In this document: positions 25,645 through 33,854 of the stretch, piece after piece
How the letters are laid out: every line of letters begins with the position of its first letter
Numbering within the stretch: position 1 is the stretch's first letter
Assembly: GCA_019186945.1 (NCBI GenBank)
Contig: JABAQJ010000002.1
Span: 213,897-277,896 of the forward strand
DNA from: Gemmatimonadaceae bacterium
GTDB taxonomy: Bacteria; Gemmatimonadota; Gemmatimonadetes; Gemmatimonadales; Gemmatimonadaceae
Reading direction: 5' to 3'
DNA length: 64,000 nt
Position numbers and translations under genes: made by a program
Notes under the pieces: generated by a model
What the model was told of the DNA's origin: nothing
The model's input: only the letters and a program-made list of their open reading frames with translations
Databases searched by the model: none

Positions 25645-28600
25645 ATGCGCATCCTGCGCGCTGCGTGGCTCGCCAGCCCGCTCGTCATCGTCGCACTTCC
25701 GCTCGTATCGCAGCCCAGCACCACCGATACCCGCCTCCTGTCGCAGCCCGCGCTCAGCGCCGAGCGGGTCGCGTTCATCTACGCGGGCGACCTGTGGAGT
25801 TCCAGACTGGACGGAACCGACGTGATGCGTCTGACGTCTGCCGACGGAGACGAACAGAATCCAGTGTTTTCGCCGGACGGCAAGTTCGTTGCGTTCAGCG
25901 GTAACTACGATGGTAACACCGATGTCTACGTGGTACCGGCGACGGGCGGAGTGCCAAAGCGATTGACCTGGCACCCCGGCGACGATCTGGTGCAGGCGTT
26001 TGCGCCAGACGGAAGGGCGGTGCTGTTCACTTCGCCGCGCGCGTCGTATACGACGCGGTACACGCAGCTCTTCACCGTTCCCGTGGACGGCGGCATCGCC
26101 ACACAGCTTCCCATTCCCAACGCCGCGCGAGCGACGTTCTCGCCCGACGGCAAGCACATCGCCTACAATCCGATCGCACCGGCCTTCGAGCAATGGAAGC
26201 ACTACCGCGGCGGCCGGACATCGACCGTCTGGATCTACGACGTCGCCACCCACGCGGTGACAACCATCCCGCAACCGCCGTCGCGTTCCAACGACGTCGA
26301 CGCACAATGGATCGGCTCCCGCTTGATCTTCCGATCAGATCGTGACGGCGAGTTCAATCTGTACAGCTACGACACGGCATCCAGGCAGGTACAGCAACTG
26401 ACGCGCTATACGGACTTCCCGGTTCTGAATGTCGGGGTCGACGGCGGCTCCGGCAGGCTCGTGTTCGAGCAGGCGGGATACCTGCATCTCCTGGAACCGA
26501 GCGCCCGCACGCCGGCACGCAAGCTCACGTTCGGCGTCGCAACTGACCTGCGCGAACTGCGTCCCAGGTACGCCAAGGGACCGCATTACGTCCGAAACGC
26601 CGCGATCGGACCCACTGGCGCACGTGTGGCCTTCGAGTACCGCGGAGAGATCGTCACTTTGCCGGCCGAGAAGGGCGATGCGCGCAACCTGACGAACTCC
26701 ACGGCTGCGAATGACCGCTCCCCGGCATGGTCACCGGACGGGAGACAGGTCGCGTTCGTCACGGACGAAAGCGGCGAGTACCTGCTCAAGATCGTTCCTC
26801 AGGACGGACAAGGCATCGCGAAGACGTTCAAGCTGACGGGCAAGGGATTCTACATGACGCTGGCGTGGTCGCCCAACGGAGAATGGATCGCCTATCAGGA
26901 CAACTCGCAGAGCGTGTACGTCCTGAACGTGAAGACCGGCAGCAGCCGGCGCGTCGGCGGCAATGGCATTTACGGTCCCACACCGGAAAACCCGATGTCG
27001 TACGCCTGGTCGCCGGACTCACGGTGGCTCGCGTACGCGGTGCGCGTGCGCTCGATGGTCAATGTGCTCTACCTGTACGATGTCGCCGCCGACAAGTCCA
27101 CGCAGATCACCGACGGTCTGAGCGAGGTCACCTCCCCTGCCTTCGATCGAAGCGGGAAGTACCTCTACGTCTTCGCATCCACAGATGCCGGTCCCGTCCA
27201 GGACTGGTTTTCGCAGGCTACCGTGGACTTCACGCGCACGCGAAGCATCTACGCAATCGTCCTGCGTAACGATCTGCCCAACCCGCTGGCCCGGGAAAGC
27301 GACGAAGAAAAGGCCCCGACCCCGCGCGACTCGGCGCGTGCACCGGCCGCGGTCGGAGTGGACTTCGATGGCATCGAACACCGTATCCTCGCGCTCCCGA
27401 TCCCCGCCGCGGTGCTGGAGCGCCTTCAGGCGGGAGACGTCGGACAGCTTTACTACATCAGGACGCTCGACGGAAAGAACCAGCTCCACCATTTCGACAT
27501 GGGCAAGCGGCGAGACGAAACGCTGCTCCCCGACGTCACGACTTTCATGCTGTCGGACGATGGCCGCAAAGTGTTGTATCTAACGAACCAGAACTGGTAC
27601 GTCACTTCGCTTGCCAAGATCACACCCGGTGAAGGTCGACTGGCGATCGGCGAAGTGGACGTGCGGATCGACCCGCGCGCCGAATGGGGACAGATCTTCG
27701 CAGAAGCCTGGAGGATCAACCGCGACTATTTCTACGCGCCGAACATGCACGGCGTGAACTGGGAAGCCAACCGCCACAAGTACGAGCCCTTCCTCGCCGA
27801 CGCCACGACCAGGGCCGACGTGAACCGCATCATTCAATGGATGATGAGCGACCTGGCGGTCGGCCACCACCGCGGCGGCGGCGGCGATCGCCTGAACCCT
27901 CCACGCACGGTTCCGGTCGGCCTGCTTGGCGCCGACTATACGGTGGAGAACGGCCGCTACCGGTTCGCGCGCGTCTACGGCGGTTTGAACTGGACTCCGG
28001 GTCTGCGATCGCCCCTGACCGAACCGGGAGTCAACGCCCGAGCCGGCGAGTACCTGCTGGCCGTCGATGGCGTCGAACTCCAACCGCCTGCGAACCTGTA
28101 CGCCGCATTCGAGAACACTGCCGGCAGGATCGTCGCCATCACGATCGGTCCCAATGCGAACGGATCCGGGGCCCGCACTGTCCAGGTCGTCCCGCACGAC
28201 AACGAGAGCGCTCTCCGCAATCGCGCCTGGGTCGAAGGTAACCTTCACAAAGTCGACTCGGCTACCGCCGGACGGGTGGCCTACGTCTACGTACCGAACA
28301 CCGCCGAGCCAGGCCACACTTACTTCAAGCGCTACTTCTATCCACAGACGAACAAGGACGCCATCATCGTCGATGAACGATTCAACGGAGGCGGGAGCTT
28401 CGCGGACTACTACATCGACATTCTGCGCCGCCCGTTCATCAGCTACTGGGCGATGCGCTACGGAGAGGATCTCAAGACGCCAACTGCCTCGATCCAGGGA
28501 CCGAAAGCAATGATCATCGACGAGACTGCCGGCAGCGGCGGCGACCTGCTCCCGTGGATGTTTCGGAATCTTGGCCTCGGTCCGCTCATAGGGAAACGCA

Positions 28601-28878
28601 CTTGGGGCGGTCTCGTAGGCGTGCTCGGTTTCCCCGTGCTCATGGACGGCGGTTCGATCACCGCGCCGAATTTCGCCATCTGGACACCGGACCAGGGATG
28701 GGTCGTCGAGAACGAAGGCGTCGCACCGGACATCGAGGTCGAGCAAACGCCGGCCGATGTGATCGCCGGACGGGATCCGCAGCTGCAACGCGCAATCGAC
28801 GTGGTCATGGAAGCCCTTCGTCGCGATCCGCCAAAGACGCCCAAGCGTCCGCCGTACCCGGTCAAGGTGCCGCGGTAA
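25645..28878 (+). CDS. Tricorn-like exported S41 peptidase with TolB-type propeller
   Basis: A 1077-residue secreted protease. After a signal peptide (about residues 1-23), WD40/TolB-like propeller blades fill about residues 30-650, with repeated SPDGKxVAF-type strands (NPVFSPDGKFVAFSGNYDG, SPAWSPDGRQVAFVTDESG, MSYAWSPDSRWLAYAV). A tricorn core domain follows (about 675-760, DYFYAPNMHGVNW), then a PDZ domain (about 775-850). The S41 catalytic domain has VDERFNGGGSFADYY and the nucleophile Ser964 in ETAGSGGD, followed by GLVGVLG and VAPDIEVEQTP. Such enzymes trim peptides in the periplasm. The Shine-Dalgarno AAGAGGG precedes the ATG. It ends 20 bases before a nuclease gene. Confidence 0.92.
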   Translation: MRILRAAWLASPLVIVALPLVSQPSTTDTRLLSQPALSAERVAFIYAGDLWSSRLDGTDVMRLTSADGDEQNPVFSPDGKFVAFSGNYDGNTDVYVVPATGGVPKRLTWHPGDDLVQAFAPDGRAVLFTSPRASYTTRYTQLFTVPVDGGIATQLPIPNAARATFSPDGKHIAYNPIAPAFEQWKHYRGGRTSTVWIYDVATHAVTTIPQPPSRSNDVDAQWIGSRLIFRSDRDGEFNLYSYDTASRQVQQLTRYTDFPVLNVGVDGGSGRLVFEQAGYLHLLEPSARTPARKLTFGVATDLRELRPRYAKGPHYVRNAAIGPTGARVAFEYRGEIVTLPAEKGDARNLTNSTAANDRSPAWSPDGRQVAFVTDESGEYLLKIVPQDGQGIAKTFKLTGKGFYMTLAWSPNGEWIAYQDNSQSVYVLNVKTGSSRRVGGNGIYGPTPENPMSYAWSPDSRWLAYAVRVRSMVNVLYLYDVAADKSTQITDGLSEVTSPAFDRSGKYLYVFASTDAGPVQDWFSQATVDFTRTRSIYAIVLRNDLPNPLARESDEEKAPTPRDSARAPAAVGVDFDGIEHRILALPIPAAVLERLQAGDVGQLYYIRTLDGKNQLHHFDMGKRRDETLLPDVTTFMLSDDGRKVLYLTNQNWYVTSLAKITPGEGRLAIGEVDVRIDPRAEWGQIFAEAWRINRDYFYAPNMHGVNWEANRHKYEPFLADATTRADVNRIIQWMMSDLAVGHHRGGGGDRLNPPRTVPVGLLGADYTVENGRYRFARVYGGLNWTPGLRSPLTEPGVNARAGEYLLAVDGVELQPPANLYAAFENTAGRIVAITIGPNANGSGARTVQVVPHDNESALRNRAWVEGNLHKVDSATAGRVAYVYVPNTAEPGHTYFKRYFYPQTNKDAIIVDERFNGGGSFADYYIDILRRPFISYWAMRYGEDLKTPTASIQGPKAMIIDETAGSGGDLLPWMFRNLGLGPLIGKRTWGGLVGVLGFPVLMDGGSITAPNFAIWTPDQGWVVENEGVAPDIEVEQTPADVIAGRDPQLQRAIDVVMEALRRDPPKTPKRPPYPVKVPR

Positions 28879-28898
28879 TCGGCCCGCACGGGGTCCGT

Positions 28899-29768
28899 AT
28901 GCAGGTGCACCTGATCGACGGGACATACGAACTCTTTCGCGCCTTCTTCGGTGCTCCTCCGAAGAAGGCGCCGGACGGTCGCGAGGTCGGCGCCACGGTC
29001 GGCCTCCTGAGGAGCCTGCTCTCGCTCCTGGGGCAGCCGGGAACGAGCCACGTCGCCTGTGCATTCGACCACGTGATCGAGTCGTTCCGCAACGACCTCT
29101 TTCCGCACTACAAGACCTCGGAGGGCATCGATCCGTCCCTGCTGTCGCAGTTTCACCTCGCCGAGTCCGCCGTAAGAGCGCTGGGACTGGTCGTCTGGCC
29201 GATGATCGAGTTCGAGGCCGACGACGCGCTCGCGTCCGCGGCCGCCAGGTTCGACGCCGAGCCGTGCGCGGAGCGAGTTATCATCTGTTCGCCCGACAAG
29301 GATCTGGCACAATGCGTTCGGGGTTCACGGGTCGTGTGCCTGGATCGCCGGCGCAATATCGCGGTTGACCATGCCGGCGTGATCGCAAAGTTCGGCGTGG
29401 AACCCGAGTCCATTCCCGATTGGCTGGCACTGGTGGGCGATGCTGCTGACGGGTATCCCGGAATCCCGGGATGGGGCGCCAAATCAGCCGCAACGGTCCT
29501 GGCGCGCTTTCGTCACATCGAGACCATTCCCGACGACGTCGCCGGTTGGGGCCTCCCCATCGGACGCGCGTTGCGATTACGGGACGCGCTGACCACAGGG
29601 ACCGCCGATGCTGCGCTATTTCGGCGCCTGGCCACCCTTCGCCTCGACGTCCCACTCTCCGAGACGCTCGACGATCTCGAGTGGCGGGGCGCTCGCCCCG
29701 AGATGCGGGCAATCTGCACGGAACTCGGCGAACCCGAACTCGCGAGCAGGATCGCACGCTGGCGCTAA
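28899..29768 (+). CDS. Stand-alone 5'-3' exonuclease (PolA N-domain/FEN type)
   Basis: A 289-residue protein equivalent to the 5' nuclease domain of DNA polymerase I without the polymerase. The N-terminus MQVHLIDGTYELFRAFFGAP and FDHVIESFRNDLFPHYKTSEG give metal-site and arch residues. FEADDALASAA and VIICSPDKDLAQCV add the acidic cluster. The helix-three-turn-helix is GDAADGYPGIPGWGAKSAATVLARF. It would act on flaps or RNA primers using two divalent metals. The ATG at 28899 is preferred over a much longer in-frame extension that runs antisense-like through the peptidase gene. It starts 20 bases after the peptidase stop, so it may be co-transcribed. Confidence 0.9.
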   Translation: MQVHLIDGTYELFRAFFGAPPKKAPDGREVGATVGLLRSLLSLLGQPGTSHVACAFDHVIESFRNDLFPHYKTSEGIDPSLLSQFHLAESAVRALGLVVWPMIEFEADDALASAAARFDAEPCAERVIICSPDKDLAQCVRGSRVVCLDRRRNIAVDHAGVIAKFGVEPESIPDWLALVGDAADGYPGIPGWGAKSAATVLARFRHIETIPDDVAGWGLPIGRALRLRDALTTGTADAALFRRLATLRLDVPLSETLDDLEWRGARPEMRAICTELGEPELASRIARWR

Positions 29769-29866
29769 CCGGCGCTCGCAGCGGCTCAGTCCCCTCCTGT
29801 GTACTTTTTTGTGGCGCGGCGTCACGCGCGCCGCACTCGGCCAACAGCAGCCTCCCTGTCCCCGCG

Positions 29867-31234
29867 ATGCCACACAACGTTCACGACGACATCCTCGGCA
29901 CGATCGGTAATACCCCGCTCGTTCGGCTGAACAGGATCGTGCGCGCCGTTCGCGCTACCGTATACGCCAAAGTCGAGACCTTCAATCCCGGGCACTCCAT
30001 CAAGGACCGGATGGCCGTCAGGATGATAGAAGACGCGGAACGGACGGGATTGCTCAAGCCCGGAGGAACCATCATCGAAGGCACCAGTGGCAACACCGGC
30101 ATGGGCCTCGCGATCGCGGCGATCGTCAAGGGGTATCGCTGCATCTTCACGACCACGGACAAGCAGTCGCCGGAAAAGATCGACGCCCTCCGCGCGTTCG
30201 GCGCCGAGGTCATCGTCTGTCCCACGGACGTCGACCCGGAAGATCCGCGGTCGTACTACTCCGTGTCCTCCCGCCTGGAACGGGAAACCCCGAACGCCTG
30301 GAAGCCGAACCAGTACGACAACCCGAGCAACACGCAGGCGCACTACGCCACCACCGGTCCCGAAATCTGGGAACAGACTGGGGGGAAGATCGATCACCTC
30401 GTCGTGGGTGTTGGAACTGGCGGGACAATCTGCGGAACGGGCAGGTTCCTGAAGGAACAGAACCCGGCGCTGAAGGTGTGGGGCATCGACACCTACGGCT
30501 CGGTCTTCAAGAAGTACAAGGAAACCGGCATTCTCGACAAGCACGAGATCTATCCATATGTGACCGAAGGCATCGGCGAGGACTTCCTGCCCGCGAACGT
30601 CGATTTCGCCATCGTCGATCGATTCGAGAAAGTCACGGACCGCGATGCGGCCATCTGCACGCGCGAGATCGTGCGGCAAGAAGGCATCTGGGTTGGCTAC
30701 TCGGCCGGGTCCGCAATCGCCGGTTTGTTGCAACTGAAAGACAACTTCCGAGAGGGAGAGACCGTGGTCGTCATCTTTCACGACCACGGCACGCGCTACC
30801 TCGGCAAGGTCTTCAATCCGACGTGGATGCGGCGCATGGGTTACGAGGACGTCGCCGGCCCGACCGCCCGGGTGCTCGTGCGCAACAAGCGCGTCGCCGA
30901 TTTCGTTGGCGTCGAAGTTACTGCCACCGTGCAGGACGCCGTCCAGCGCATGAGCGAAAACGACTTCTCGCAGATCCCCGTCACCCAGGACAACCGTATT
31001 GTCGGATCGCTCCGCGAGTCGCACGCCTACGCAAGGATCATCGCCGATCCTTCCGTGCGATATCAGCCCGTGACCGTCATCATGCAGAAGGCGTTCCCAT
31101 ACGTCGACATCGAGACTCCCGTGGAACTGCTCGCCCCGATGATCACTGCGGAGAACCCAGCCGTCCTCGTCCGGGACTTCCCGGACAACAAGGTCTACAT
31201 GCTAACGGGATACGACGTTCTGCAGGCTCTATGA
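29867..31234 (+). CDS. Cystathionine beta-synthase (PLP enzyme with CBS pair)
   Basis: A 455-residue enzyme of the cysteine synthase/cystathionine beta-synthase group, condensing serine (or activated serine) with homocysteine using PLP. The fold-type II core is about residues 5-320: IGNTPLVRLN, PLP lysine in HSIKDRMAVRM, EGTSGNTGMGLA (substrate loop), GVGTGGTICGTGRFLKE (phosphate-binding loop) and GYSAGSAIAGL. Two CBS domains follow (about 345-455, VQDAVQRMSENDFSQIPV and the second ending YMLTGYDVLQAL). These usually bind adenosyl ligands and tune activity. Domain order matches bacterial CBS. The ATG at 29867 is chosen because the family motif begins ten residues later. It is convergent with the DUF2277 gene, 11 bases away. 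Confidence 0.93.
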   Translation: MPHNVHDDILGTIGNTPLVRLNRIVRAVRATVYAKVETFNPGHSIKDRMAVRMIEDAERTGLLKPGGTIIEGTSGNTGMGLAIAAIVKGYRCIFTTTDKQSPEKIDALRAFGAEVIVCPTDVDPEDPRSYYSVSSRLERETPNAWKPNQYDNPSNTQAHYATTGPEIWEQTGGKIDHLVVGVGTGGTICGTGRFLKEQNPALKVWGIDTYGSVFKKYKETGILDKHEIYPYVTEGIGEDFLPANVDFAIVDRFEKVTDRDAAICTREIVRQEGIWVGYSAGSAIAGLLQLKDNFREGETVVVIFHDHGTRYLGKVFNPTWMRRMGYEDVAGPTARVLVRNKRVADFVGVEVTATVQDAVQRMSENDFSQIPVTQDNRIVGSLRESHAYARIIADPSVRYQPVTVIMQKAFPYVDIETPVELLAPMITAENPAVLVRDFPDNKVYMLTGYDVLQAL

Positions 31235-31245
31235 TCTGACGACGA

Positions 31246-31518
31246 TCAGGCGCCTTCGGAGCGAATCCGCGTACGCTCCTTCGCTTTTTGCATCTCCATT
31301 TCGCGATTTCGCGGCGGTGCGTTCGTTCGAAACGATGCGATCAGGCGCGAGGCCGCCTGCGCCACTTCGTCAACCGCCCGATCGAAGGCTGCTTCGTTGG
31401 CGCGCGAAGGTCGCGTCGTGCCGCTCAACTTCCTGACGAACTGGAGCGCGGAGGCGCGGATCTCCGCGTCCGTCGCAGGAGGTTCGAAGTTGGCCAGCGT
31501 CTTGATGTTTCGGCACAT
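31246..31518 (-). CDS. DUF2277 protein
   Basis: A 90-residue small cytoplasmic protein matching DUF2277. The N-terminus MCRNIKTLANFEPPATDAEIRASALQFVRKLSG is the family signature almost word for word. It is followed by the helical AFDRAVDEVAQAASRLI and a basic tail. Its function is unknown. GAGGA lies 7-8 bases upstream of the ATG. It is transcribed alone, convergent with the CBS gene. Confidence 0.93.
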   Translation of the reverse strand: MCRNIKTLANFEPPATDAEIRASALQFVRKLSGTTRPSRANEAAFDRAVDEVAQAASRLIASFRTNAPPRNREMEMQKAKERTRIRSEGA

Positions 31519-31718
31519 GCAACAGTCCTCAGCGAGTCAGGCGCGCGTTACCTGGAGGGCGCGGCAGGCCATGATCCGACCTGCGTTGCGCCGCCGCGTG
31601 ATTCCACCAGGGTTCGCTCGACATAACGATAGGCACACGGTGACACGAGGTTCAACTGCGGGCTGGGGTGCCGCGGGACCCTTGCCTGCGCAGAGGCCAA
31701 CACGCTTGATTGACCGGC

Positions 31719-32990
31719 GTGACGGACTCGGACGCGCACAGGGCGATCGAAGCGGTCTGGCGAACGGAGTCGGCGAAGCTGATCGCCGGGCTGGTCCGCG
31801 TGGTGCACGACATCGGCCTCGCGGAGGATCTGGCGCAGGACGCGCTCGTGGCAGCGCTCGAACAGTGGCCCAGGGAAGGAGTACCGCGTAACCCAGGCGC
31901 GTGGCTCATGGCCACCGCCAGGCACAGGGCGATCGACGGCTTCCGTCGATCCTCGATGCTGAACCGGAAGCACGAGCAGCTCGGCCGTGAACTCGACAGA
32001 CGCGTGGACGACGGCGTGCAGGCGCTCGATGCCGCGATCGACGATCCCGTCGGGGATGACGTGCTGCGGCTCATGTTCATCACCTGTCATCCCATCCTCT
32101 CGACAGCTGCCCGGGTGGCGCTGACACTGCGTCTGCTCGGGGGACTGACGACTGACGAGATCGCACGGGCCTTCCTCACGTCAGAACCGACTATTGCGCA
32201 GCGGATCGTCCGTGCGAAACGAGCGCTATCGGATGCGCGAATTCCGTTCGAGCTGCCTCGTGGCGAGGCATTCACGGAACGCCTGGCTTCCGTGCTCCGG
32301 GTCATTTACCTGGTGTTCAACGAAGGGTATGCCGCGACATCCGGCGACGATTGGTTGAGGCCTGCCTTGTGCAATGATGCGATCCGCCTGGGGCGAATCC
32401 TCGCGGAGTCGATGCCGGACGAGCCTGAGGCATACGGCCTCGTAGCCCTGATGGAGCTACAGGCGTCACGCAACGCCGCGCGTGTTGGGCCTGACGGAGC
32501 GCCAATTCTGCTGTCTGACCAGGATCGTGGCCGCTGGGATCGGGCGCTCATCCGGAGCGGGCTGGAGGCACTCGCGCGCGCGGAATCGGCAGAAGGCCAC
32601 GCCGGACCGTACGCGGTGCAGGCGGCTATCGCCGCGTGTCATGCCATTGCGCAATCCGCAGAAGAGACTGACTGGAGCCGGATCGTCCAACTTTACACCC
32701 ATCTCGTGCAGCTGACACCCTCACCGGTCGTCGAACTGAATCGCGCTGTCGCCGTGGCGATGGCTGACGGGCCGGCGGCCGGTCTCGCGCTCGTGGACCC
32801 TCTCGTATCCGCGCCGGAGCTGCGGGACTACCACCTCCTGCCCAGCGTGCGAGCCGATCTGCTGTCGAAGCTCGGCCGCCTGCGCGAGGCGCGCGACGAG
32901 CTCGTCCGTGCTGCATCGATGACGCGCAACGTCCGCGAACGCGCTCTCCTGCTGCAACGCGCCCGCACCTGCGAGGAAGATGCGCCGTGA
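31719..32990 (+). CDS. ECF42-type RNA polymerase sigma factor with C-terminal TPR-like domain
   Basis: A 423-residue extracytoplasmic-function sigma factor of the large ECF42 kind. Region 2 is at about residues 8-75 (AVWRTESAKLIAGLVR, LAEDLAQDALVAALEQWP, PGAWLMATARHRAIDGFRR). Region 4 is at about 105-170 (RLLGGLTTDEIARAFLTSEPTIAQRIVRAKRAL). From about 190 to the end a helical TPR-like extension carries the DUF6596-type signature VIYLVFNEGYAATSGDDW and SPVVELNRAVAVAMADGP. The start is taken as GTG 31719, which matches family length; an in-frame TTG lies at 31710. ECF42 genes usually sit beside a small DGPF/YCII protein, which is absent here; a GNAT gene takes that place with a 1-bp stop/start overlap. 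Confidence 0.9.
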   Translation: MTDSDAHRAIEAVWRTESAKLIAGLVRVVHDIGLAEDLAQDALVAALEQWPREGVPRNPGAWLMATARHRAIDGFRRSSMLNRKHEQLGRELDRRVDDGVQALDAAIDDPVGDDVLRLMFITCHPILSTAARVALTLRLLGGLTTDEIARAFLTSEPTIAQRIVRAKRALSDARIPFELPRGEAFTERLASVLRVIYLVFNEGYAATSGDDWLRPALCNDAIRLGRILAESMPDEPEAYGLVALMELQASRNAARVGPDGAPILLSDQDRGRWDRALIRSGLEALARAESAEGHAGPYAVQAAIAACHAIAQSAEETDWSRIVQLYTHLVQLTPSPVVELNRAVAVAMADGPAAGLALVDPLVSAPELRDYHLLPSVRADLLSKLGRLREARDELVRAASMTRNVRERALLLQRARTCEEDAP

Positions 32991-33292
32991 TGGACCACCG
33001 CTCCCTAACCGCGAACATGGCTGTCGTCGACAACCCTTCAGAGCGACGCTTCGAGGTACGTCTGGGCGACGCCGTGGCGTTCGCCAGCTACCGGCTTGTC
33101 GACAACCTTATCGTGTTCACTCACACCGAAGTACCCGTCAGCTTGCGCCGGCGCGGAATCGCGAACCGCCTCGTGCGTGGGGCGCTCGATTCATCGCGGG
33201 CACGCGGTCTCAAGGTCCGCTCGGAGTGTCCGTATGTGACAGCGTTCCTCCAGCGGCACCCGGACTATCGCGATCTGCTCGCACCAGGTTAG
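32990..33292 (+). CDS. Small GNAT-family N-acetyltransferase
   Basis: A 100-residue protein of the short GNAT branch related to YjdJ-type acetyltransferases. The acetyl-CoA loop is VSLRRRGIANRLVRGALDSSRARG (about residues 45-68), and the core ends KVRSECPYVTAFLQRHPDYRDLL, which is typical of this subfamily. The ATG shares its A with the sigma-factor stop (TGATG), so translation is coupled. The acceptor substrate is unknown. No operator or separate promoter is seen between the two. Confidence 0.87.
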   Translation: MDHRSLTANMAVVDNPSERRFEVRLGDAVAFASYRLVDNLIVFTHTEVPVSLRRRGIANRLVRGALDSSRARGLKVRSECPYVTAFLQRHPDYRDLLAPG

Positions 33293-33349
33293 ATCACCGC
33301 CTGCGCGTCACACAGGCGAGAATCGTCGGCCCGCCATGCAGCGACCCCG

Positions 33350-33823
33350 TCACACGCGCGTTTTCAGCAGCTCTTCGAGGCGATCGTACGAAGCCGCCGC
33401 ACCATCCTCCATGCCGGACCGCACCATGCCATCGCGATCCTCGACCGACTGGAACACCGAATTGAAGGTAAGGCGGGTGCGGCCGTCGATCTCCTGGAAC
33501 GTGACGGTTTCGAGAAGAACATGGCCGGGCATTTCTTCGAACTCGAACGTGTACACGATCCGCTCCGGGAATACGACATCGTGATACACGCCATGGAAGC
33601 CATACGATGTCCCGTCGGGAAGCGTGTGGAGGAACCGCCAGCTCCCAGCCGGTCGCGGATCCATGATTTCGACGGTCGTTACGAACTCGCGCGGTCCCCA
33701 CCACTGCGGCACCAGATCGGGGTCAGTGAAGACCTGGAAGACGAGATGCCGTGGAGCATCGAACTCGCGCGTGCCGACGATCTGCAGAGAGCCGGGCTCG
33801 GCGGTGACTTTCAGCTTTGACAT
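33350..33823 (-). CDS. SRPBCC/AHSA1-type protein
   Basis: A 157-residue START-like fold protein of the AHSA1/SRPBCC group. The diagnostic pattern is VGTREFDAPRHLVFQVFTDPDLVPQWWGPREF near the N-terminus, GSWRFLHTLPDGTSYGFHGVYHDV in the middle and MEDGAAASYDRLEELL at the end. Such proteins have a deep hydrophobic pocket and are commonly paired with an ArsR-family regulator, as here: the order is arsR-like, permease, SRPBCC on one strand. Ligand and function are not known. It is 32 bases downstream of the permease stop and probably in its operon. Confidence 0.9.
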   Translation of the reverse strand: MSKLKVTAEPGSLQIVGTREFDAPRHLVFQVFTDPDLVPQWWGPREFVTTVEIMDPRPAGSWRFLHTLPDGTSYGFHGVYHDVVFPERIVYTFEFEEMPGHVLLETVTFQEIDGRTRLTFNSVFQSVEDRDGMVRSGMEDGAAASYDRLEELLKTRV

Positions 33824-33854
33824 GGTGTTTGCTCGTCAGGGTTCACGAATTCGT

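Noticed and set aside
29803-29808. TTTTTT run after the nuclease gene as a terminator
   Set aside because: No stable hairpin precedes the T-run, so it was not called.
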